Part shown: one piece after another, positions 51,430 to 63,200 of the stretch
How positions within the stretch are numbered: position 1 is the stretch's first letter
Layout of the letters: each line of letters opens with the position of its first letter
Assembly: GCF_003614885.1 (NCBI RefSeq)
Contig: NZ_QZMS01000018.1
Coordinates: 1 to 64,000, forward strand
Reading direction: 5' to 3'
DNA length: 64,000 bases
Origin: Photobacterium salinisoli
GTDB lineage: Bacteria > Pseudomonadota > Gammaproteobacteria > Enterobacterales > Vibrionaceae
Made by a program: the position numbers and the translations under genes
Notes under the pieces: model-generated
Database searches by the model: none
Seen by the model: only the letters and a program-made list of their open reading frames with translations
Told to the model about the DNA's origin: nothing

Positions 51430-52781
51430 TGGGAATTTTGTGGAATCTGGGTGCCTTTCTCGTTGCGCTGGGCATTTTAATCGCGGTGCATGAATTCGGA
51501 CACTTCTGGGTTGCACGCCGTTGCGGCGTGTATGTGGAGCGTTTTTCCATTGGTTTTGGTAAACCTCTCTGGCGTCGTGTCGACAAGCAAGGCACCGAGT
51601 ACATACTGGCAATGATCCCACTCGGCGGCTATGTCAAAATGCTCGATGAGCGGGTTGACACCGTACCGGCTGAACGCCGCCACCAGGCTTTCAATAACAA
51701 ATCATTGTGGCAAAGAAGTGCCATTGTGGCGGCAGGTCCTATTGCTAACTTCGTTTTTGCCATCTTTGCCTATTGGGTTGTGTACCTGATTGGTGTCCCT
51801 GCGGTTAAGCCGGTTATCGGAGAGGTTGCACCGCAATCAATAGCCGCCCAGGCCGGTATCGAAAACGGCATGGAACTTAAGTCAGTTTCTGGTATCCAAA
51901 CTCCGGATTGGGAATCCGTCAATATGGCCATGATAAGCCATATTGGTGATGATACGATGACGCTGACAGCCGTGCCATCGGAAGAATCTTACGAAAAAAC
52001 ATTTAATCTGGATTTGCGCAACTGGTCATTTGATCCGGAAAGTGAGCGTATACTGACTACTCTGGGTATCACGCCGTTTTCCCCGCCGATCACGCTCGAA
52101 ATTGGTCAGCTGGTGGATAACGGAGCGGCCAAAAAAGCCGGCTTCGAAATAGGGGATACGATTGTCGCTATCGACAAGCAGCCGATTACTCAATGGCAGC
52201 AGGTGGTTGATGCGGTTCGCTCCAGCCCGGATCAGGCACTGACTGTTGAGCTGCGCCGTGGTAACGAGCTGGTGGAAGCTTCTCTGACGCCCATTACTAA
52301 AGAGTTGCCAAGTGGTGAGTGGGTTGGATACGCTGGTTTCGCACCTGTTATGTCAGAGTGGCCAGCAGATCAGCGTTTTGTTCGTCAGTATGGTCCTCTG
52401 GAAGCGATTGGCGAAGCCACCGAAAAAACCTGGCAACTGGTGACACTGACCTTTGATATGGTGACCAAGCTGGTGACCGGGGATGTGGCGCTGAAGAATT
52501 TAAGCGGCCCGATTTCTATCGCCAAAGGTGCGGGAACAACGGCTGACTATGGCATAGTGTACTTTTTGGGTTTTCTGGCTTTAATTAGCGTTAACCTGGG
52601 TATAGTGAACCTCTTGCCGCTGCCTGTGCTGGATGGTGGGCATTTACTCTTTTTTGCAATTGAAGCTGTGACACGACGTCCTGTTTCGGAGCGTATACAA
52701 GATCTTGGTTACCGTCTTGGATCTGTGATTTTAGTCGTTTTGATGGCTGTAGCGCTCATAAATGATTTTACCCGCCTTTAA
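51426..52781 (+). CDS. rseP: Site-2 zinc protease RseP
   Basis: RseP cuts the anti-sigma factor RseA within the membrane after DegS, releasing sigma-E, and degrades leftover signal peptides. The 451-residue protein has the zinc motif HEFGH (residues 22-26) in the first transmembrane helix, two periplasmic PDZ domains (about 125-310), and [16 protein letters not shown] near 397-412 with the third zinc ligand. The ATG overlaps the ispC stop. bamA follows after 36 bp, so the envelope-stress protease is next to a main client pathway. Confidence 0.97.
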   Translation: MMGILWNLGAFLVALGILIAVHEFGHFWVARRCGVYVERFSIGFGKPLWRRVDKQGTEYILAMIPLGGYVKMLDERVDTVPAERRHQAFNNKSLWQRSAIVAAGPIANFVFAIFAYWVVYLIGVPAVKPVIGEVAPQSIAAQAGIENGMELKSVSGIQTPDWESVNMAMISHIGDDTMTLTAVPSEESYEKTFNLDLRNWSFDPESERILTTLGITPFSPPITLEIGQLVDNGAAKKAGFEIGDTIVAIDKQPITQWQQVVDAVRSSPDQALTVELRRGNELVEASLTPITKELPSGEWVGYAGFAPVMSEWPADQRFVRQYGPLEAIGEATEKTWQLVTLTFDMVTKLVTGDVALKNLSGPISIAKGAGTTADYGIVYFLGFLALISVNLGIVNLLPLPVLDGGHLLFFAIEAVTRRPVSERIQDLGYRLGSVILVVLMAVALINDFTRL

Positions 52782-52817
52782 TAAGTGCGTTTTTAGCAAG
52801 GAATAATCAGAACAGTA

Positions 52818-55235
52818 ATGGCGATGAAGAAACTGTTAGTCGCATCCCTCTTGCTTGGCAGCAGTGTGGTACATGCGGAACAATTTGTGGTGGATGATAT
52901 CCGCTTTGAGGGATTACAGCGTGTAGCCTTAGGTGCTGCATTGCTGAAGACGCCTGTCAGAATTGGTGATTCGGTCGATGAGCGTGACGTCGCGGATATG
53001 ATTCAGGCCTTGTTTGCTTCAGGTAACTTTGAAGATATTCAGGTTTTCCGTGAGGGTAATGCTTTAGTGGTGAAAGTCATTGAACGCCCGACCATAGCCA
53101 GTATCACGTTTTCTGGCAACAAGGCCATCAAAGACGAACAGCTCCAGGAAAATCTGAACGCCTCAAAGATCACGGTGGGTGAAGCACTGGATCGTACGAC
53201 GCTGAGTAAGATTGAGAAAGGTCTGGAAGATTTCTACTACAGCGTGGGTAAATACAATGCCAGCGTTAAGGCTGTTGTGACCCCATTGCCACGAAATCGT
53301 GCTGATCTGAAATTTGTCTTTACCGAAGGGGTATCGGCGAAAATTCAGCAAATCAATTTCATTGGAAACAAGGTGTTTACCGATGAAGATCTGCGCGACA
53401 AATTCAATCTGCAGGCTGATGTGCCCTGGTGGAACTTCCTGGCCGATGAAAAGTATCAGAAACAGGTACTGGCTGGTGATCTGGAAACCCTGCGTTCTCA
53501 GTACCTTAACAACGGTTATCTGAAGTATAAGCTTGAATCGACCCATGTCTCTATCTCCCCTGATAAGAAAGGGGTGTACATCACCCTGAATATCAATGAA
53601 GGGCAGCAGTATACGGTCAAAGGCGTCAAATTCCGCGGTAACCTGGTTGGTGCGCAGGGCGAACTGGCCGGGCTGGTCACCTTTAAAGAGGGTGATATTT
53701 ACAACGGTGCAAAAGTCACAGGGTTGGAAGAGTCGATAAAACGCCGGCTTGGCGAATTGGGCTATGCCTACCCGCAGGTGAATACGATTCCAGAGTTTGA
53801 CGATACCAATCAGCAGGTGTCCCTGTTGGTTAACGTTGAGCCGGGCAAACGTATTTACGTGCGTAATATTGCTTTTTCTGGCAATACCTCAACCCAGGAT
53901 GAAGTGTTGCGTCGCGAAATGCGCCAGATGGAAGGCAGCTGGCTCAACTCCAAGTCGATTGAACGTGGTAAAGAGCGTCTGAACCGTACCGGTTTCTTTG
54001 AATCGGTTGATGTACAGACAGTGCGTGTTCCGGGCACCGAAGATCAGGTTGATGTTCAGTACAAGGTGAAAGAAGCAAACGCCGGCAACATCAACTTTGG
54101 TGTGGGTTATGGTACTGAATCCGGTGTCTCTTTTCAGGCCGGTATTCAGCAGGATAACTTCCTGGGAACCGGTAACCGTTTCGGCATCAGTGCCATGATG
54201 AATGATTACCAGAAAAACGTCAGTGTCGAGTACCGCGACCCGTATTTCACGCTGGATGGCATCAGTCTGGGCGGTAAAGTTTACTACAACGAGTTTGAAG
54301 CCTCTGACGCTAACATTTCTGACTATACCAACCAGAGCTACGGCGCCAGTCTGACCTGGGGTTTCCCGTATGATGAACTGAATTTCTTTGAATTTGGTCT
54401 GGGCTATGACCATAACAAGATCTCGAATACGGAAGAGTATTATCAGATCGAAAAATTCAAACAAATTCATGACTTTGATCAAGCCAACACTTCTATAGAG
54501 CTGGACGACTTTGACTGGTCGGTTTCCTGGACACGCAATAACCTGAACCGTGGCTTTTTCCCGACAGCAGGTAACCATCAGCGTGCCACCTTCCGCATGA
54601 CAGTACCGGGTTCAGATGCCCAGTATTTCAAAGCGCAGTATGATGTCCGCCAGTACTTCCCGTTAACTCAGGAACAGGACTTTACCCTGTTGCTTCGCGG
54701 CCGGCTGGGCTATGGTAATGGTTACGGTACAACGGATAATGGCAGTGATCAGCTGTTGCCGTTTTATGAAAACTTCTACGCGGGTGGCTTCTCTACCCTG
54801 CGGGGGTTCCGTTCCAACACTGTGGGTCCGAAAGCCGTCTACGTTGGCGGCTGTGATAGCGGTGGCAGCATAGGCGGTAATAACAGCTGTGCGACAGGTT
54901 CTGATGATGCGGCGGGCGGTAATGCTGTCGCACTGGCCAGTGTTGAGCTGATCGTCCCGACGCCGTTTGCTTCTGAAGAAGCGAGGAATCAGATCCGTAC
55001 CAGCCTGTTTATTGATGCCGGTAACGTGTGGGACACAGAATACGATTTGAGCGGACAGGATGGCGATTTTCTGTATGACTATTCAGATCCTTTCCTGATC
55101 CGTGCTTCATATGGTGCGGCTCTGCAGTGGATGTCACCAATGGGACCTCTGGTCTTTTCGGTAGCGAGGCCACTTAAGAAATACGATGGCGATGACGAAG
55201 AATTCTTCACATTTACTATCGGACGTACATTCTAA
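52818..55235 (+). CDS. bamA: Outer membrane protein assembly factor BamA
   Basis: BamA is the central subunit of the complex that folds beta-barrel proteins into the outer membrane. The 805-residue precursor has a signal peptide (cleavage after VVHA, about residue 20), five POTRA domains (about 21-420, for example FVVDDIRFEGLQRVALGAAL) and a 16-strand barrel ending in a terminal Phe (FFTFTIGRTF). The loop-6 motif reads LRGF (in FYAGGFSTLRGFRSN) rather than the VRGF of E. coli, a conservative change. The start is ATG 52818; an ATG two codons later is possible. skp follows directly. Confidence 0.97.
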   Translation: MAMKKLLVASLLLGSSVVHAEQFVVDDIRFEGLQRVALGAALLKTPVRIGDSVDERDVADMIQALFASGNFEDIQVFREGNALVVKVIERPTIASITFSGNKAIKDEQLQENLNASKITVGEALDRTTLSKIEKGLEDFYYSVGKYNASVKAVVTPLPRNRADLKFVFTEGVSAKIQQINFIGNKVFTDEDLRDKFNLQADVPWWNFLADEKYQKQVLAGDLETLRSQYLNNGYLKYKLESTHVSISPDKKGVYITLNINEGQQYTVKGVKFRGNLVGAQGELAGLVTFKEGDIYNGAKVTGLEESIKRRLGELGYAYPQVNTIPEFDDTNQQVSLLVNVEPGKRIYVRNIAFSGNTSTQDEVLRREMRQMEGSWLNSKSIERGKERLNRTGFFESVDVQTVRVPGTEDQVDVQYKVKEANAGNINFGVGYGTESGVSFQAGIQQDNFLGTGNRFGISAMMNDYQKNVSVEYRDPYFTLDGISLGGKVYYNEFEASDANISDYTNQSYGASLTWGFPYDELNFFEFGLGYDHNKISNTEEYYQIEKFKQIHDFDQANTSIELDDFDWSVSWTRNNLNRGFFPTAGNHQRATFRMTVPGSDAQYFKAQYDVRQYFPLTQEQDFTLLLRGRLGYGNGYGTTDNGSDQLLPFYENFYAGGFSTLRGFRSNTVGPKAVYVGGCDSGGSIGGNNSCATGSDDAAGGNAVALASVELIVPTPFASEEARNQIRTSLFIDAGNVWDTEYDLSGQDGDFLYDYSDPFLIRASYGAALQWMSPMGPLVFSVARPLKKYDGDDEEFFTFTIGRTF

Positions 55236-55254
55236 CCCTTTAAGGAGAGAGCCT

Positions 55255-55764
55255 TTGAAACAGTGGATTAAAGCAGCCGGTCTTAGTCTGGTCGTTCTTT
55301 CATCATCTATGTATACCCAGGCAGCGGCAGCGGCTGAGAAGGTAGGTTATGTGGCTACGACTCAAGCTATGGCGCAACTGGCGCAGCGTTACAACTTGCA
55401 GGATAAGCTGCGAAACGAGTTCCAGGGACGGGTAACAGAATTGCGCTCGCTGGAAACCAATATCAAATCCAAGCTGGAAAAGCTCAAGCGTGATGGTCAG
55501 CTGATGAGCGCCAGCGACAAGACTAAACTGCAAAATGAGCTGCAGACCCTGGACAGTCAGTTCAAGCAGAAAGCGCGTGCCCTGCAGGAAGATCAGGCGC
55601 GTCGTGCGTCAGAAGAGCAGCAAAAGCTGGCCATGAAACTGCGTACAGCGATTCAGGATGTAGCCAAACGTGAAGGCTACGATATGGTTGTTGATGGTCA
55701 GGCAATTTTGTTTGCCAATCCTAAAGATGATCTGTCTGCGAAAGTGATGTCAGCGGTGAAATAA
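55255..55764 (+). CDS. skp: Periplasmic chaperone Skp (OmpH)
   Basis: Skp is a trimeric periplasmic chaperone that carries unfolded outer-membrane proteins to the Bam complex. The 169-residue precursor has a signal peptide (MKQWIKAAGLSLVVLSSSMY, cleavage near AAAA-E) and then the long charged helices (LQNELQTLDSQFKQKARALQ) that form its tentacles. The start is TTG 55255, which has a strong AAGGAGAG ribosome binding site; an open frame running back into bamA is not the start. It lies 19 bp after bamA in the same operon. Confidence 0.93.
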   Translation: MKQWIKAAGLSLVVLSSSMYTQAAAAAEKVGYVATTQAMAQLAQRYNLQDKLRNEFQGRVTELRSLETNIKSKLEKLKRDGQLMSASDKTKLQNELQTLDSQFKQKARALQEDQARRASEEQQKLAMKLRTAIQDVAKREGYDMVVDGQAILFANPKDDLSAKVMSAVK

Positions 55765-55790
55765 GGATATCTTGTTTCACTGAGTGCCGG

Positions 55791-55841
55791 CGAGTGAGTA
55801 CACCGGGAAGGGAATCAAGGCCCGTCTGGTGTATTCGCTCG
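55791..55841 (+). repeat. Inverted repeat between skp and lpxD
   Basis: CGAGTGAGTACACC (55791-55804) can pair with GGTGTATTCGCTCG (55828-55841) over 14 bp. The two deviations are both G-U pairs in the plus-strand RNA, which points to an RNA hairpin. No T tract follows. The rest of the 209-bp gap up to lpxD shows nothing else. Confidence 0.45.
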
Positions 55842-55973
55842 TAGTATCCAAAATGACATTATTATGTGAACATTGTTCAAATTGTGGGCGTTTCTGCGTT
55901 ATCCCTTTGCATTGTCTCTTACTCCGCAGATAATAAGGCGCAGTACGTACAAAACGAAATTTTAAGGTAAATA

Positions 55974-57002
55974 ATGGCTGCATTGACGCTTGCTGCATTA
56001 GCAGAAAAATTAGGTGCGGAGCTGCGTGGTGACGCAGCGGCCGAAGTCACAGCAATCGCAGGGTTGGGTCAGGCAGGCTCTGGCCAGATCACTTTCCTTT
56101 CCAGCAGTAAATACCGCCAGCATCTGCAAGCGTGCAAGGCAACAGCGGTGATGTTGACACCCGCTGATGCTGAATATTTCGACGGTAATGCACTGATAGT
56201 TAAAGATCCTTACCTGGCCTACGCCAAAGTGGCTCAGTGGCTGGATTCCACACCAGCCAGCGCGGTAGACATTGCGCCATCCGCCTATATTGCCCCTGAC
56301 GCCGTACTGGGTGAGGGTGTTGCCGTTGGTCATAATGCCGTGATCGAATCCGGTGTGGTGCTTGGCGATCATGTTCAGGTGGGTCCCGGTTGCTTTATCG
56401 GTAAAGGTGCGCGCCTTGGCAGTCGCACTAAGCTATGGGCCAATGTCAGTATTTATCACAATGTTGTGCTGGGTGACGACTGCCTGGTTCAGTCGGGGAC
56501 TGTGATTGGCTCTGATGGCTTTGGCTATGCGAACGATAAAGGCCAGTGGCAAAAAATTCCTCAGCTGGGCACAGTGCGTATTGGTAACAGGGTAGAGATC
56601 GGAGCTTGTACCACTATTGATCGTGGTGCGCTTGAGGATACCCTGATCGCTGATGGTGTTATCATTGATAACCAGTGCCAGATTGCCCATAACGTTTCCA
56701 TTGGAGAAAGTACTGCTGTTGCAGGTGCCACGGTTATGGCAGGCAGCCTGAAAGTAGGTAAACATTGTTTTATTGGCGGAGCCAGTGTGTTCAATGGCCA
56801 TATGGAAATTACCGATGGCGTGACTGTGACTGGTATGGCAATGGTCATGCGACCTATTACTGAGCCTGGCGTGTATTCATCCGGTATCCCACTACAGACT
56901 AACCGGGAATGGCGTAAAACGGCGGCACGTGTTCTGAAAATTGAAGAAATGAATAAGCGATTGAAATCTGTAGAGAAAAAACTCGAAAAAGATAATCAGT
57001 AG
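55974..57002 (+). CDS. lpxD: UDP-3-O-(3-hydroxyacyl)glucosamine N-acyltransferase
   Basis: LpxD adds the second (N-linked) 3-hydroxyacyl chain in lipid A synthesis. The 342-residue protein has an N-terminal uridine-binding domain (about 1-100, [19 protein letters not shown]) and a left-handed beta-helix of hexapeptide repeats (about 105-310), including [20 protein letters not shown] with the catalytic His. The C-terminal helix ([19 protein letters not shown]) packs in the trimer. The ATG follows TTAAGGTAAATA. It leads the lpxD-fabZ-lpxA-lpxB series. Confidence 0.97.
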   Translation: MAALTLAALAEKLGAELRGDAAAEVTAIAGLGQAGSGQITFLSSSKYRQHLQACKATAVMLTPADAEYFDGNALIVKDPYLAYAKVAQWLDSTPASAVDIAPSAYIAPDAVLGEGVAVGHNAVIESGVVLGDHVQVGPGCFIGKGARLGSRTKLWANVSIYHNVVLGDDCLVQSGTVIGSDGFGYANDKGQWQKIPQLGTVRIGNRVEIGACTTIDRGALEDTLIADGVIIDNQCQIAHNVSIGESTAVAGATVMAGSLKVGKHCFIGGASVFNGHMEITDGVTVTGMAMVMRPITEPGVYSSGIPLQTNREWRKTAARVLKIEEMNKRLKSVEKKLEKDNQ

Positions 57003-57106
57003 TTTTTCGTTCTCATTTTGCCGCTTCAGGGCCTGCGTCACTTATTACGTAGGCTGTTTACGTTTTTGTCCGGCGCTTTATTAACTTTTTAGACAGGAAT
57101 GCAGTT

Positions 57107-57562
57107 TTGACTAGCGAAAACAAAACGCTGAATATCACCGAGATCCAAGCACTTCTTCCGCACCGTTATCCTTTTCTGATGGTTGATCGTGTTGTTAACT
57201 ACGAAGAAGGCAAAACACTGACAGCGATAAAAAACGTTTCCGTCAATGAGCCGCAATTTACCGGCCACTTCCCGAAAATGCCTGTTTTTCCTGGTGTGCT
57301 GATTCTTGAAGCCATGGCACAGGCCACTGGCTTGCTGGCGTTTAAAACCTTTGGTGCGCCGGCAGAAAATGAACTGTATTACTTTGCCAGCATTGATAAT
57401 GCGAAATTCCGTAAACCCGTTGGCCCAGGCGACCAGCTGGTGATTGAAGTGGAATTCCTGAAAGAGCGCCGCGGTATTGCCATGTTTAATGGTATTGCGA
57501 AAGTGGACGGCGATGTTGTGTGTTCTGCTGAGTTGAAATGCGCGAGACGAGAGTTTTCATGA
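57107..57562 (+). CDS. fabZ: 3-hydroxyacyl-ACP dehydratase FabZ
   Basis: FabZ dehydrates 3-hydroxyacyl-ACP in fatty acid elongation and competes with LpxA/LpxD for 3-hydroxyacyl-ACP. The 151-residue hot-dog protein has [20 protein letters not shown] and the catalytic region [22 protein letters not shown] split between His (GHFP) and Glu (LEAMAQ). It starts at TTG 57107, as fabZ does in E. coli, with AGGA 8 bases upstream. Its stop overlaps the lpxA ATG. Confidence 0.96.
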   Translation: MTSENKTLNITEIQALLPHRYPFLMVDRVVNYEEGKTLTAIKNVSVNEPQFTGHFPKMPVFPGVLILEAMAQATGLLAFKTFGAPAENELYYFASIDNAKFRKPVGPGDQLVIEVEFLKERRGIAMFNGIAKVDGDVVCSAELKCARREFS

Positions 57563-58347
57563 TTCACGAAACAGCACAAATTCACCCATCAGCGGTGATT
57601 GAAGACGGTGTGATAATCGGCGCCAATGTTACTGTTGGCCCTTTTACTTACATTGGCAAAGATGTCGAAATTGGCGACGGCAACGAGATCATGTCACACG
57701 TTGTGATCAAAGGCCCGACCACGATTGGTAAGGATAATCGCATTTTTCCTTATGCGATTGTCGGTGAAGAGTGCCAGGACAAGAAATACAACGGTGAACC
57801 GACCCGCCTGGAAATTGGCGATCGCAATGTGATCCGCGAAAGCGTACAGATCCATCGTGGCACGGTACAGGATAAAGGCGTCACCATTATTGGTGATGAC
57901 AACCTGCTGTGCGTCAATGCCCACGTTGCTCACGATGTCGTGATTGGTAATCACACCCATATTGGTAACAACTCAATTTTGGGTGGCCATGTGGTGGTCG
58001 GCGATTACGCTGGTGTGATGGCGCTGTCAGCCATCCATCCATTCTGTACTGTGGGTGCGTACAGCTATGTCGGTGGCTGTTCTGCCGTGGTGCAGGACGT
58101 GCCGCCTTATGTCCTGGCCCAGGGTAACCATGCCACACCATTCGGACTGAATATTGTGGGCTTGCAGCGTAATGGCTTTGAAAAGCCTGAAATCCATGCC
58201 TTGCGCCGTGCCTATAAAGAGATTTACCGCTCGGGTAAAACGCAGACAGAGGTGAAACCTGTGTTGGAAGACATGGCAAAAGACTGGCCGTCAGTTGGTC
58301 TGTTGCTGGATGCACTGAACAATACCGAACGCGGAATTATTCGCTGA
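57559..58347 (+). CDS. lpxA: UDP-N-acetylglucosamine O-acyltransferase
   Basis: LpxA transfers a 3-hydroxyacyl chain from ACP to the 3-OH of UDP-GlcNAc, the first step of lipid A synthesis. The 262-residue trimeric enzyme has hexapeptide repeats over residues 1-190 ([20 protein letters not shown]) and the catalytic His in [20 protein letters not shown]. The ATG at 57559 overlaps the fabZ stop in ATGA; the frame is open seven codons further upstream but that is not the start. Confidence 0.97.
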   Translation: MIHETAQIHPSAVIEDGVIIGANVTVGPFTYIGKDVEIGDGNEIMSHVVIKGPTTIGKDNRIFPYAIVGEECQDKKYNGEPTRLEIGDRNVIRESVQIHRGTVQDKGVTIIGDDNLLCVNAHVAHDVVIGNHTHIGNNSILGGHVVVGDYAGVMALSAIHPFCTVGAYSYVGGCSAVVQDVPPYVLAQGNHATPFGLNIVGLQRNGFEKPEIHALRRAYKEIYRSGKTQTEVKPVLEDMAKDWPSVGLLLDALNNTERGIIR

Positions 58348-58348
58348 T

Positions 58349-59488
58349 ATGGCCAAGCCTCTTCGAATTGGAATCGTCGCCGGGGAGATCTCCGGCGATA
58401 TTTTAGGGGCCGGCTTTATCGAAGCGGTCAAAGCGCGCTATCCGGATGCTGAGTTTGTCGGCGTTGCGGGTCCCCGTATGCAGGCGCAGGGATGTGAAGC
58501 CCTGTTTGATATGGAAGAGCTGGCGGTCATGGGGATCGTTGAGGTTCTCGGTCGGCTGCCCCGCTTGTTTCATATTAAAGCCGAGCTGGTTAAGTATTTC
58601 TCAGCCAATCCGCCGGATGTTTTCGTGGGCATTGATGCACCTGATTTTAATCTGCGTCTGGAAAAAGACCTGAAGACACAGGGTATCAAAACTGTCCACT
58701 ATGTCAGCCCGTCGGTATGGGCCTGGCGGCAAAAGCGGATCTTCAAAATTGAAGCGGCGACCAATCTGGTTCTGGCCTTCCTGCCCTTTGAAAAAGCCTT
58801 CTACGATAAATTTAACGTCCCGTGTGAATTTATCGGTCATACCATGGCGGATGCCATTCCGTTAGAGTCAGACCAAGCCGCTGCCCGACAAAAGCTGGGA
58901 CTGGACAGCGATAAACGCTGGCTGGCCGTATTACCTGGCAGCCGTGGCGGTGAAATGGGGCTGCTGGCAGAGCCTTTTATTCAGACTTGCCAGTTACTGA
59001 AAGCGAAGCATCCTGAATTGGGTTTTGTGGTAGCGCTGGTGAACCAGAAACGCCGTGAACAGTTTGAACTGGCCTGGAAGGCGACAGCGCCTGAATTGGA
59101 TTTTGTCCTGGTTGATGATACTGCACGTGATGTCATGACGGCATCAGATGCAGTGCTACTCGCTTCCGGTACCGTGGCGCTGGAATGTATGCTGGTGAAG
59201 CGTCCTATGGTGGTTGGCTATAAAGTCAAACCGCTGACAGCCTGGATAGCCAAACGCATGCTCAAGACCAAATACGTGTCATTACCCAATATTCTGGCAG
59301 ACAGAGAACTGGTGCCTGAATTATTGCAAGATGAGTGTGTGCCTGAGCAACTGGCTGCGGCGGTTGAGCAGAGCCTGACTGCCGATAATCATGAGCTGAT
59401 GGCCGAATTTACCCGGTTGCACCAGCTTATCCGTTGTGATGCGGATAAGCAGGCTGCCGATGCCGTGCTGACTTTAATCGGCAAGTAA
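58349..59488 (+). CDS. lpxB: Lipid-A-disaccharide synthase
   Basis: LpxB joins UDP-2,3-diacylglucosamine and lipid X into the lipid A disaccharide at the inner face of the cytoplasmic membrane. The 379-residue GT19 glycosyltransferase shows [20 protein letters not shown] at the N-terminus, [35 protein letters not shown], and [19 protein letters not shown] near 192-210. It begins one base after the lpxA stop codon (TGATATG), so the two are coupled. Confidence 0.97.
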   Translation: MAKPLRIGIVAGEISGDILGAGFIEAVKARYPDAEFVGVAGPRMQAQGCEALFDMEELAVMGIVEVLGRLPRLFHIKAELVKYFSANPPDVFVGIDAPDFNLRLEKDLKTQGIKTVHYVSPSVWAWRQKRIFKIEAATNLVLAFLPFEKAFYDKFNVPCEFIGHTMADAIPLESDQAAARQKLGLDSDKRWLAVLPGSRGGEMGLLAEPFIQTCQLLKAKHPELGFVVALVNQKRREQFELAWKATAPELDFVLVDDTARDVMTASDAVLLASGTVALECMLVKRPMVVGYKVKPLTAWIAKRMLKTKYVSLPNILADRELVPELLQDECVPEQLAAAVEQSLTADNHELMAEFTRLHQLIRCDADKQAADAVLTLIGK

Positions 59489-59534
59489 TCTAGCAGTGGC
59501 CGGTGTTAACTGACCGGACAGAGTGAAACACATT

Positions 59535-60140
59535 ATGCAATACGAACCTTTTATATATCCGGATGCCCGATTGATCGCAGGCGTGGATGAGGTTGGCCGT
59601 GGTCCGCTGGTCGGTGCTGTCGTAACCGCAGCTGTCATTCTCGATCCGGCTAACCCCATTGTCGGGCTCGCTGATTCGAAGAAGCTGAGCGAGAAAAAGC
59701 GCTTGGCGTTGTTTGACGAAATTCAGGAAAAAGCACTGAGCTGGTCTTTGGGCCGCTGTGAGCCGGACGAAATTGACGAGCTTAATATCCTGCAGGCCAC
59801 TATGGTCGCTATGCAGCGAGCCGTTGCTGGCTTGTCTGTACAACCCGATTTTGTGTTGATTGACGGTAACCGTGTGCCATCGTTACCCGTGCCGGCACAG
59901 GCAGTGGTGAAAGGGGATATGCGGGTGGCAGAGATCAGTGCTGCCTCCATTCTGGCGAAAGTGACCCGCGACAGAGAAATGCAAGCCTTAGATGCCCTGT
60001 ATCCCGCTTACGGATTTGCCCAGCACAAAGGTTATCCGACCAAAGCACACTTTGCGGCGTTGGAAACACACGGGGCGATTGATCAGCACCGTAAGAGTTT
60101 TAAGCCAGTTCGAGAGCGAATTGCGCAAAATTTGAAGTAA
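59535..60140 (+). CDS. rnhB: Ribonuclease HII
   Basis: RNase HII removes RNA from RNA-DNA hybrids and nicks 5' of single ribonucleotides in DNA. The product is 201 residues from ATG 59535 (a GTG four codons upstream at 59523 is also possible). Catalytic acids are in [20 protein letters not shown] (Asp, Glu) and [12 protein letters not shown] (Asp), with [18 protein letters not shown] following. It lies between lpxB and dnaE, its standard place. Confidence 0.96.
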   Translation: MQYEPFIYPDARLIAGVDEVGRGPLVGAVVTAAVILDPANPIVGLADSKKLSEKKRLALFDEIQEKALSWSLGRCEPDEIDELNILQATMVAMQRAVAGLSVQPDFVLIDGNRVPSLPVPAQAVVKGDMRVAEISAASILAKVTRDREMQALDALYPAYGFAQHKGYPTKAHFAALETHGAIDQHRKSFKPVRERIAQNLK

Positions 60141-60225
60141 TGGCTTTCGGGCACTTGCGTTGACGAAAAATCATTTTAGACTCAACCTCTGTTTGTGTCT
60201 TAACCGCTGAATTGACGACATCATC

Positions 60226-63200
60226 ATGGCAGAACCACGCTTTATACACCTGCGCATCCACAGTGACTTTTCCATGGTCGACGGCCTGAGTAAGGTCCCG
60301 CCTCTGGTCAAGAAAGTGGCAGAGCTGGGCATGCCTGCAATGGCCCTGACAGATTTCACTAACCTGTGTGGCCTGGTGAAATTTTATTTCGCGGCCCATG
60401 GCGCAGGGGTGAAGCCGATTATCGGTGCGGATTTTAAAGTACGCAGCGATGAGAATGGCGATGAACTATCTGATCTCACTGTCCTGGCGGCAGACAATGA
60501 CGGTTATAAAAACCTGACCTTGCTGATATCCCGCGCCTATCAGCGCGGGCATGTACAGCATATGCCTGTCATTGACCGAGACTGGCTGGCTGAGCAGAAA
60601 CAGGGCTTGATCCTGCTGTCAGGCGGTAAAACCGGTGATGTGGGACAGGCCTTGCTCAAAGGCAATCAGGCGGCCGCAGAGCGCTGTGTGGCCTTTTATC
60701 AGGAGCACTTTCCCGGCAGTTATTATCTGGAGCTGGTCCGAACCGGCCGGCCGGATGAAGAAGCGTACCTGCATTTTGCTATAGAACTGGCCGCGCAGGC
60801 GGACTTGCCCGTAGTCGCAACCAATGATGTGCGTTTTATCAGTCCGGATCAGTTCGATGCCCATGAAATCCGTGTCTGTATTCATGATGGTTATACCCTG
60901 GTCGATCCCCGTCGCCCCAAGAATTACAGTGCTCAGCAATACCTGCGTAGTGAAGAGGAAATGTGCGAGCTGTTTGCCGACATTCCGGAAGCACTGGAAA
61001 ACTCAGTAGAGATTGCCAAGCGCTGTAACGTGACGGTTCGGTTAGGTGAGTATTTCCTGCCAAACTTCCCGACCGGTGACATGACGACGGAAGATTTCCT
61101 GGTCATGAAATCGAAGGAAGGTTTGGAGCGACGTCTGGAATTCTTATTTCCGGATGAAGAAGTGCGCAAAACCCGCCGCCCTGAATACGACGAGCGTCTG
61201 GACATTGAACTGGAAGTGATCAACCAGATGGGGTTCCCCGGGTACTTCCTGATCGTCATGGAATTTATCCAGTGGTCGAAGGAAAACGGTGTGCCCGTTG
61301 GCCCGGGACGTGGCTCGGGTGCAGGATCCCTGGTCGCTTATGCACTGGATATTACGGATCTCGATCCGCTGGCCTTTGATCTGCTGTTCGAACGTTTTCT
61401 GAACCCGGAACGGGTATCCATGCCTGACTTTGATATCGATTTCTGTATGGATAAGCGGGATCAGGTGATAGATCACGTGGCCGAAATGTATGGCCGGGAT
61501 GCCGTATCCCAGATCATCACCTTTGGTACCATGGCGGCCAAAGCCGTTATCCGGGATGTGGGCCGGGTACTGGGACACCCTTATGGCTTTGTCGATCGCA
61601 TTTCCAAGATGATTCCGGCCGAACCGGGTATGACACTGGCAAAAGCCTTTGAAGCTGAGCCGCAGCTGGGTGAAGTATACGAAGCCGATGAAGAAGTCAA
61701 AGATCTGATCGATATGTGCCGGGTGCTGGAAGGGGTAACCCGAAACGCCGGTAAACACGCTGGTGGGGTCGTAATTTCGCCAACCACAATCACGGATTTC
61801 GCCCCGCTGTATTGTGACGCAGAAGGCAATCATCCGGTCACACAGTTTGATAAGAACGATGTCGAAACCGCGGGGCTGGTAAAGTTCGACTTCCTGGGCT
61901 TGCGCACGCTGACCATTATTGACTGGGCTCTGGGGATGATTAACCCGCGCCTGGAAGCTCAGGGTAAACCGCCGATCAATATTGCGGCTATCCCAATGGC
62001 GGATCAAAAATCGTTCGCCATGTTGCAGCGCTCAGAATCGACAGCGGTGTTCCAGCTTGAATCGCGCGGCATGAAAGATTTGATCAAGCGGCTGCAGCCG
62101 GACTGCTTTGAAGACATGATCGCACTGGTGGCCCTGTTCCGTCCGGGTCCCCTGCAATCAGGCATGGTGGATAACTTCATTGACCGTAAACATGGCCGTG
62201 AAGAGATCTCTTATCCTGATGCCACCTATCAGCACGAATCGCTGAAAGAGATTCTGGAGCCGACCTACGGCATTATTTTGTACCAGGAACAGGTCATGCA
62301 AATTGCCCAGGTCCTGGCCGGTTACAGCCTGGGCGGCGCTGACTTGCTGCGCCGTGCTATGGGTAAGAAAAAACCGGAAGAAATGGCCAAGCAGCGAGCC
62401 ACGTTTCAAAACGGCGCCGTGAACAACGGGGTGGACGGCGAACTGGCGATGAAGATCTTCGACCTGGTAGAGAAATTCGCCGGTTACGGCTTCAACAAAT
62501 CGCACTCAGCCGCCTATGCGCTGGTGTCTTACCAGACGCTGTGGCTGAAGGCGCATTATCCGGCTGAGTTCATGGCTGCGGTAATGACCGCCGACATGGA
62601 TAATACCGATAAAGTGGTCGGTCTGGTGGAAGAGTGCCAGCGCATGAACCTGCAGATGCTGCCGCCGGATGTTAACAAAGGGCTTTACCGTTTCACCGTT
62701 GATGATGAAGGCGCCATTGTTTATGGTATTGGCGCTATCAAAGGGGTAGGTGAAGGCCCGATCGAGAATATTATTGCGGCACGGGAAAAAGGCGGTCACT
62801 TTAAGGACTTATTTGATTTCTGTGCCAGAATAGACACCAAGAAGGTCAACAAACGCGTTCTGGAGCGGTTGATCAAAGCCGGTGCGATGGATCGTCTCGG
62901 GCCCAACCGTGCGGCGATGATGGCAACACTGGACGACGCGCTGAAAGCCGCCGGCCAGCACCATCAGGCCGAGGCATTCGGTCAGGCTGACATGTTTGGT
63001 GTGCTGACGGCAGCCCCGGAAGAAGTGGAAAAAGCGTACGCCAATATTCCTGAATGGCCGGAGAAAATCTGGCTGGAAGGAGAGCGGGACACGCTCGGTT
63101 TGTATCTGACTGGTCACCCGATTAACAGTTATGTGCGTGAACTCAAGCACTACGTGACCTGGCGCCTGAAAGACGCCCATCCGACAGGACGTGATAAGGT

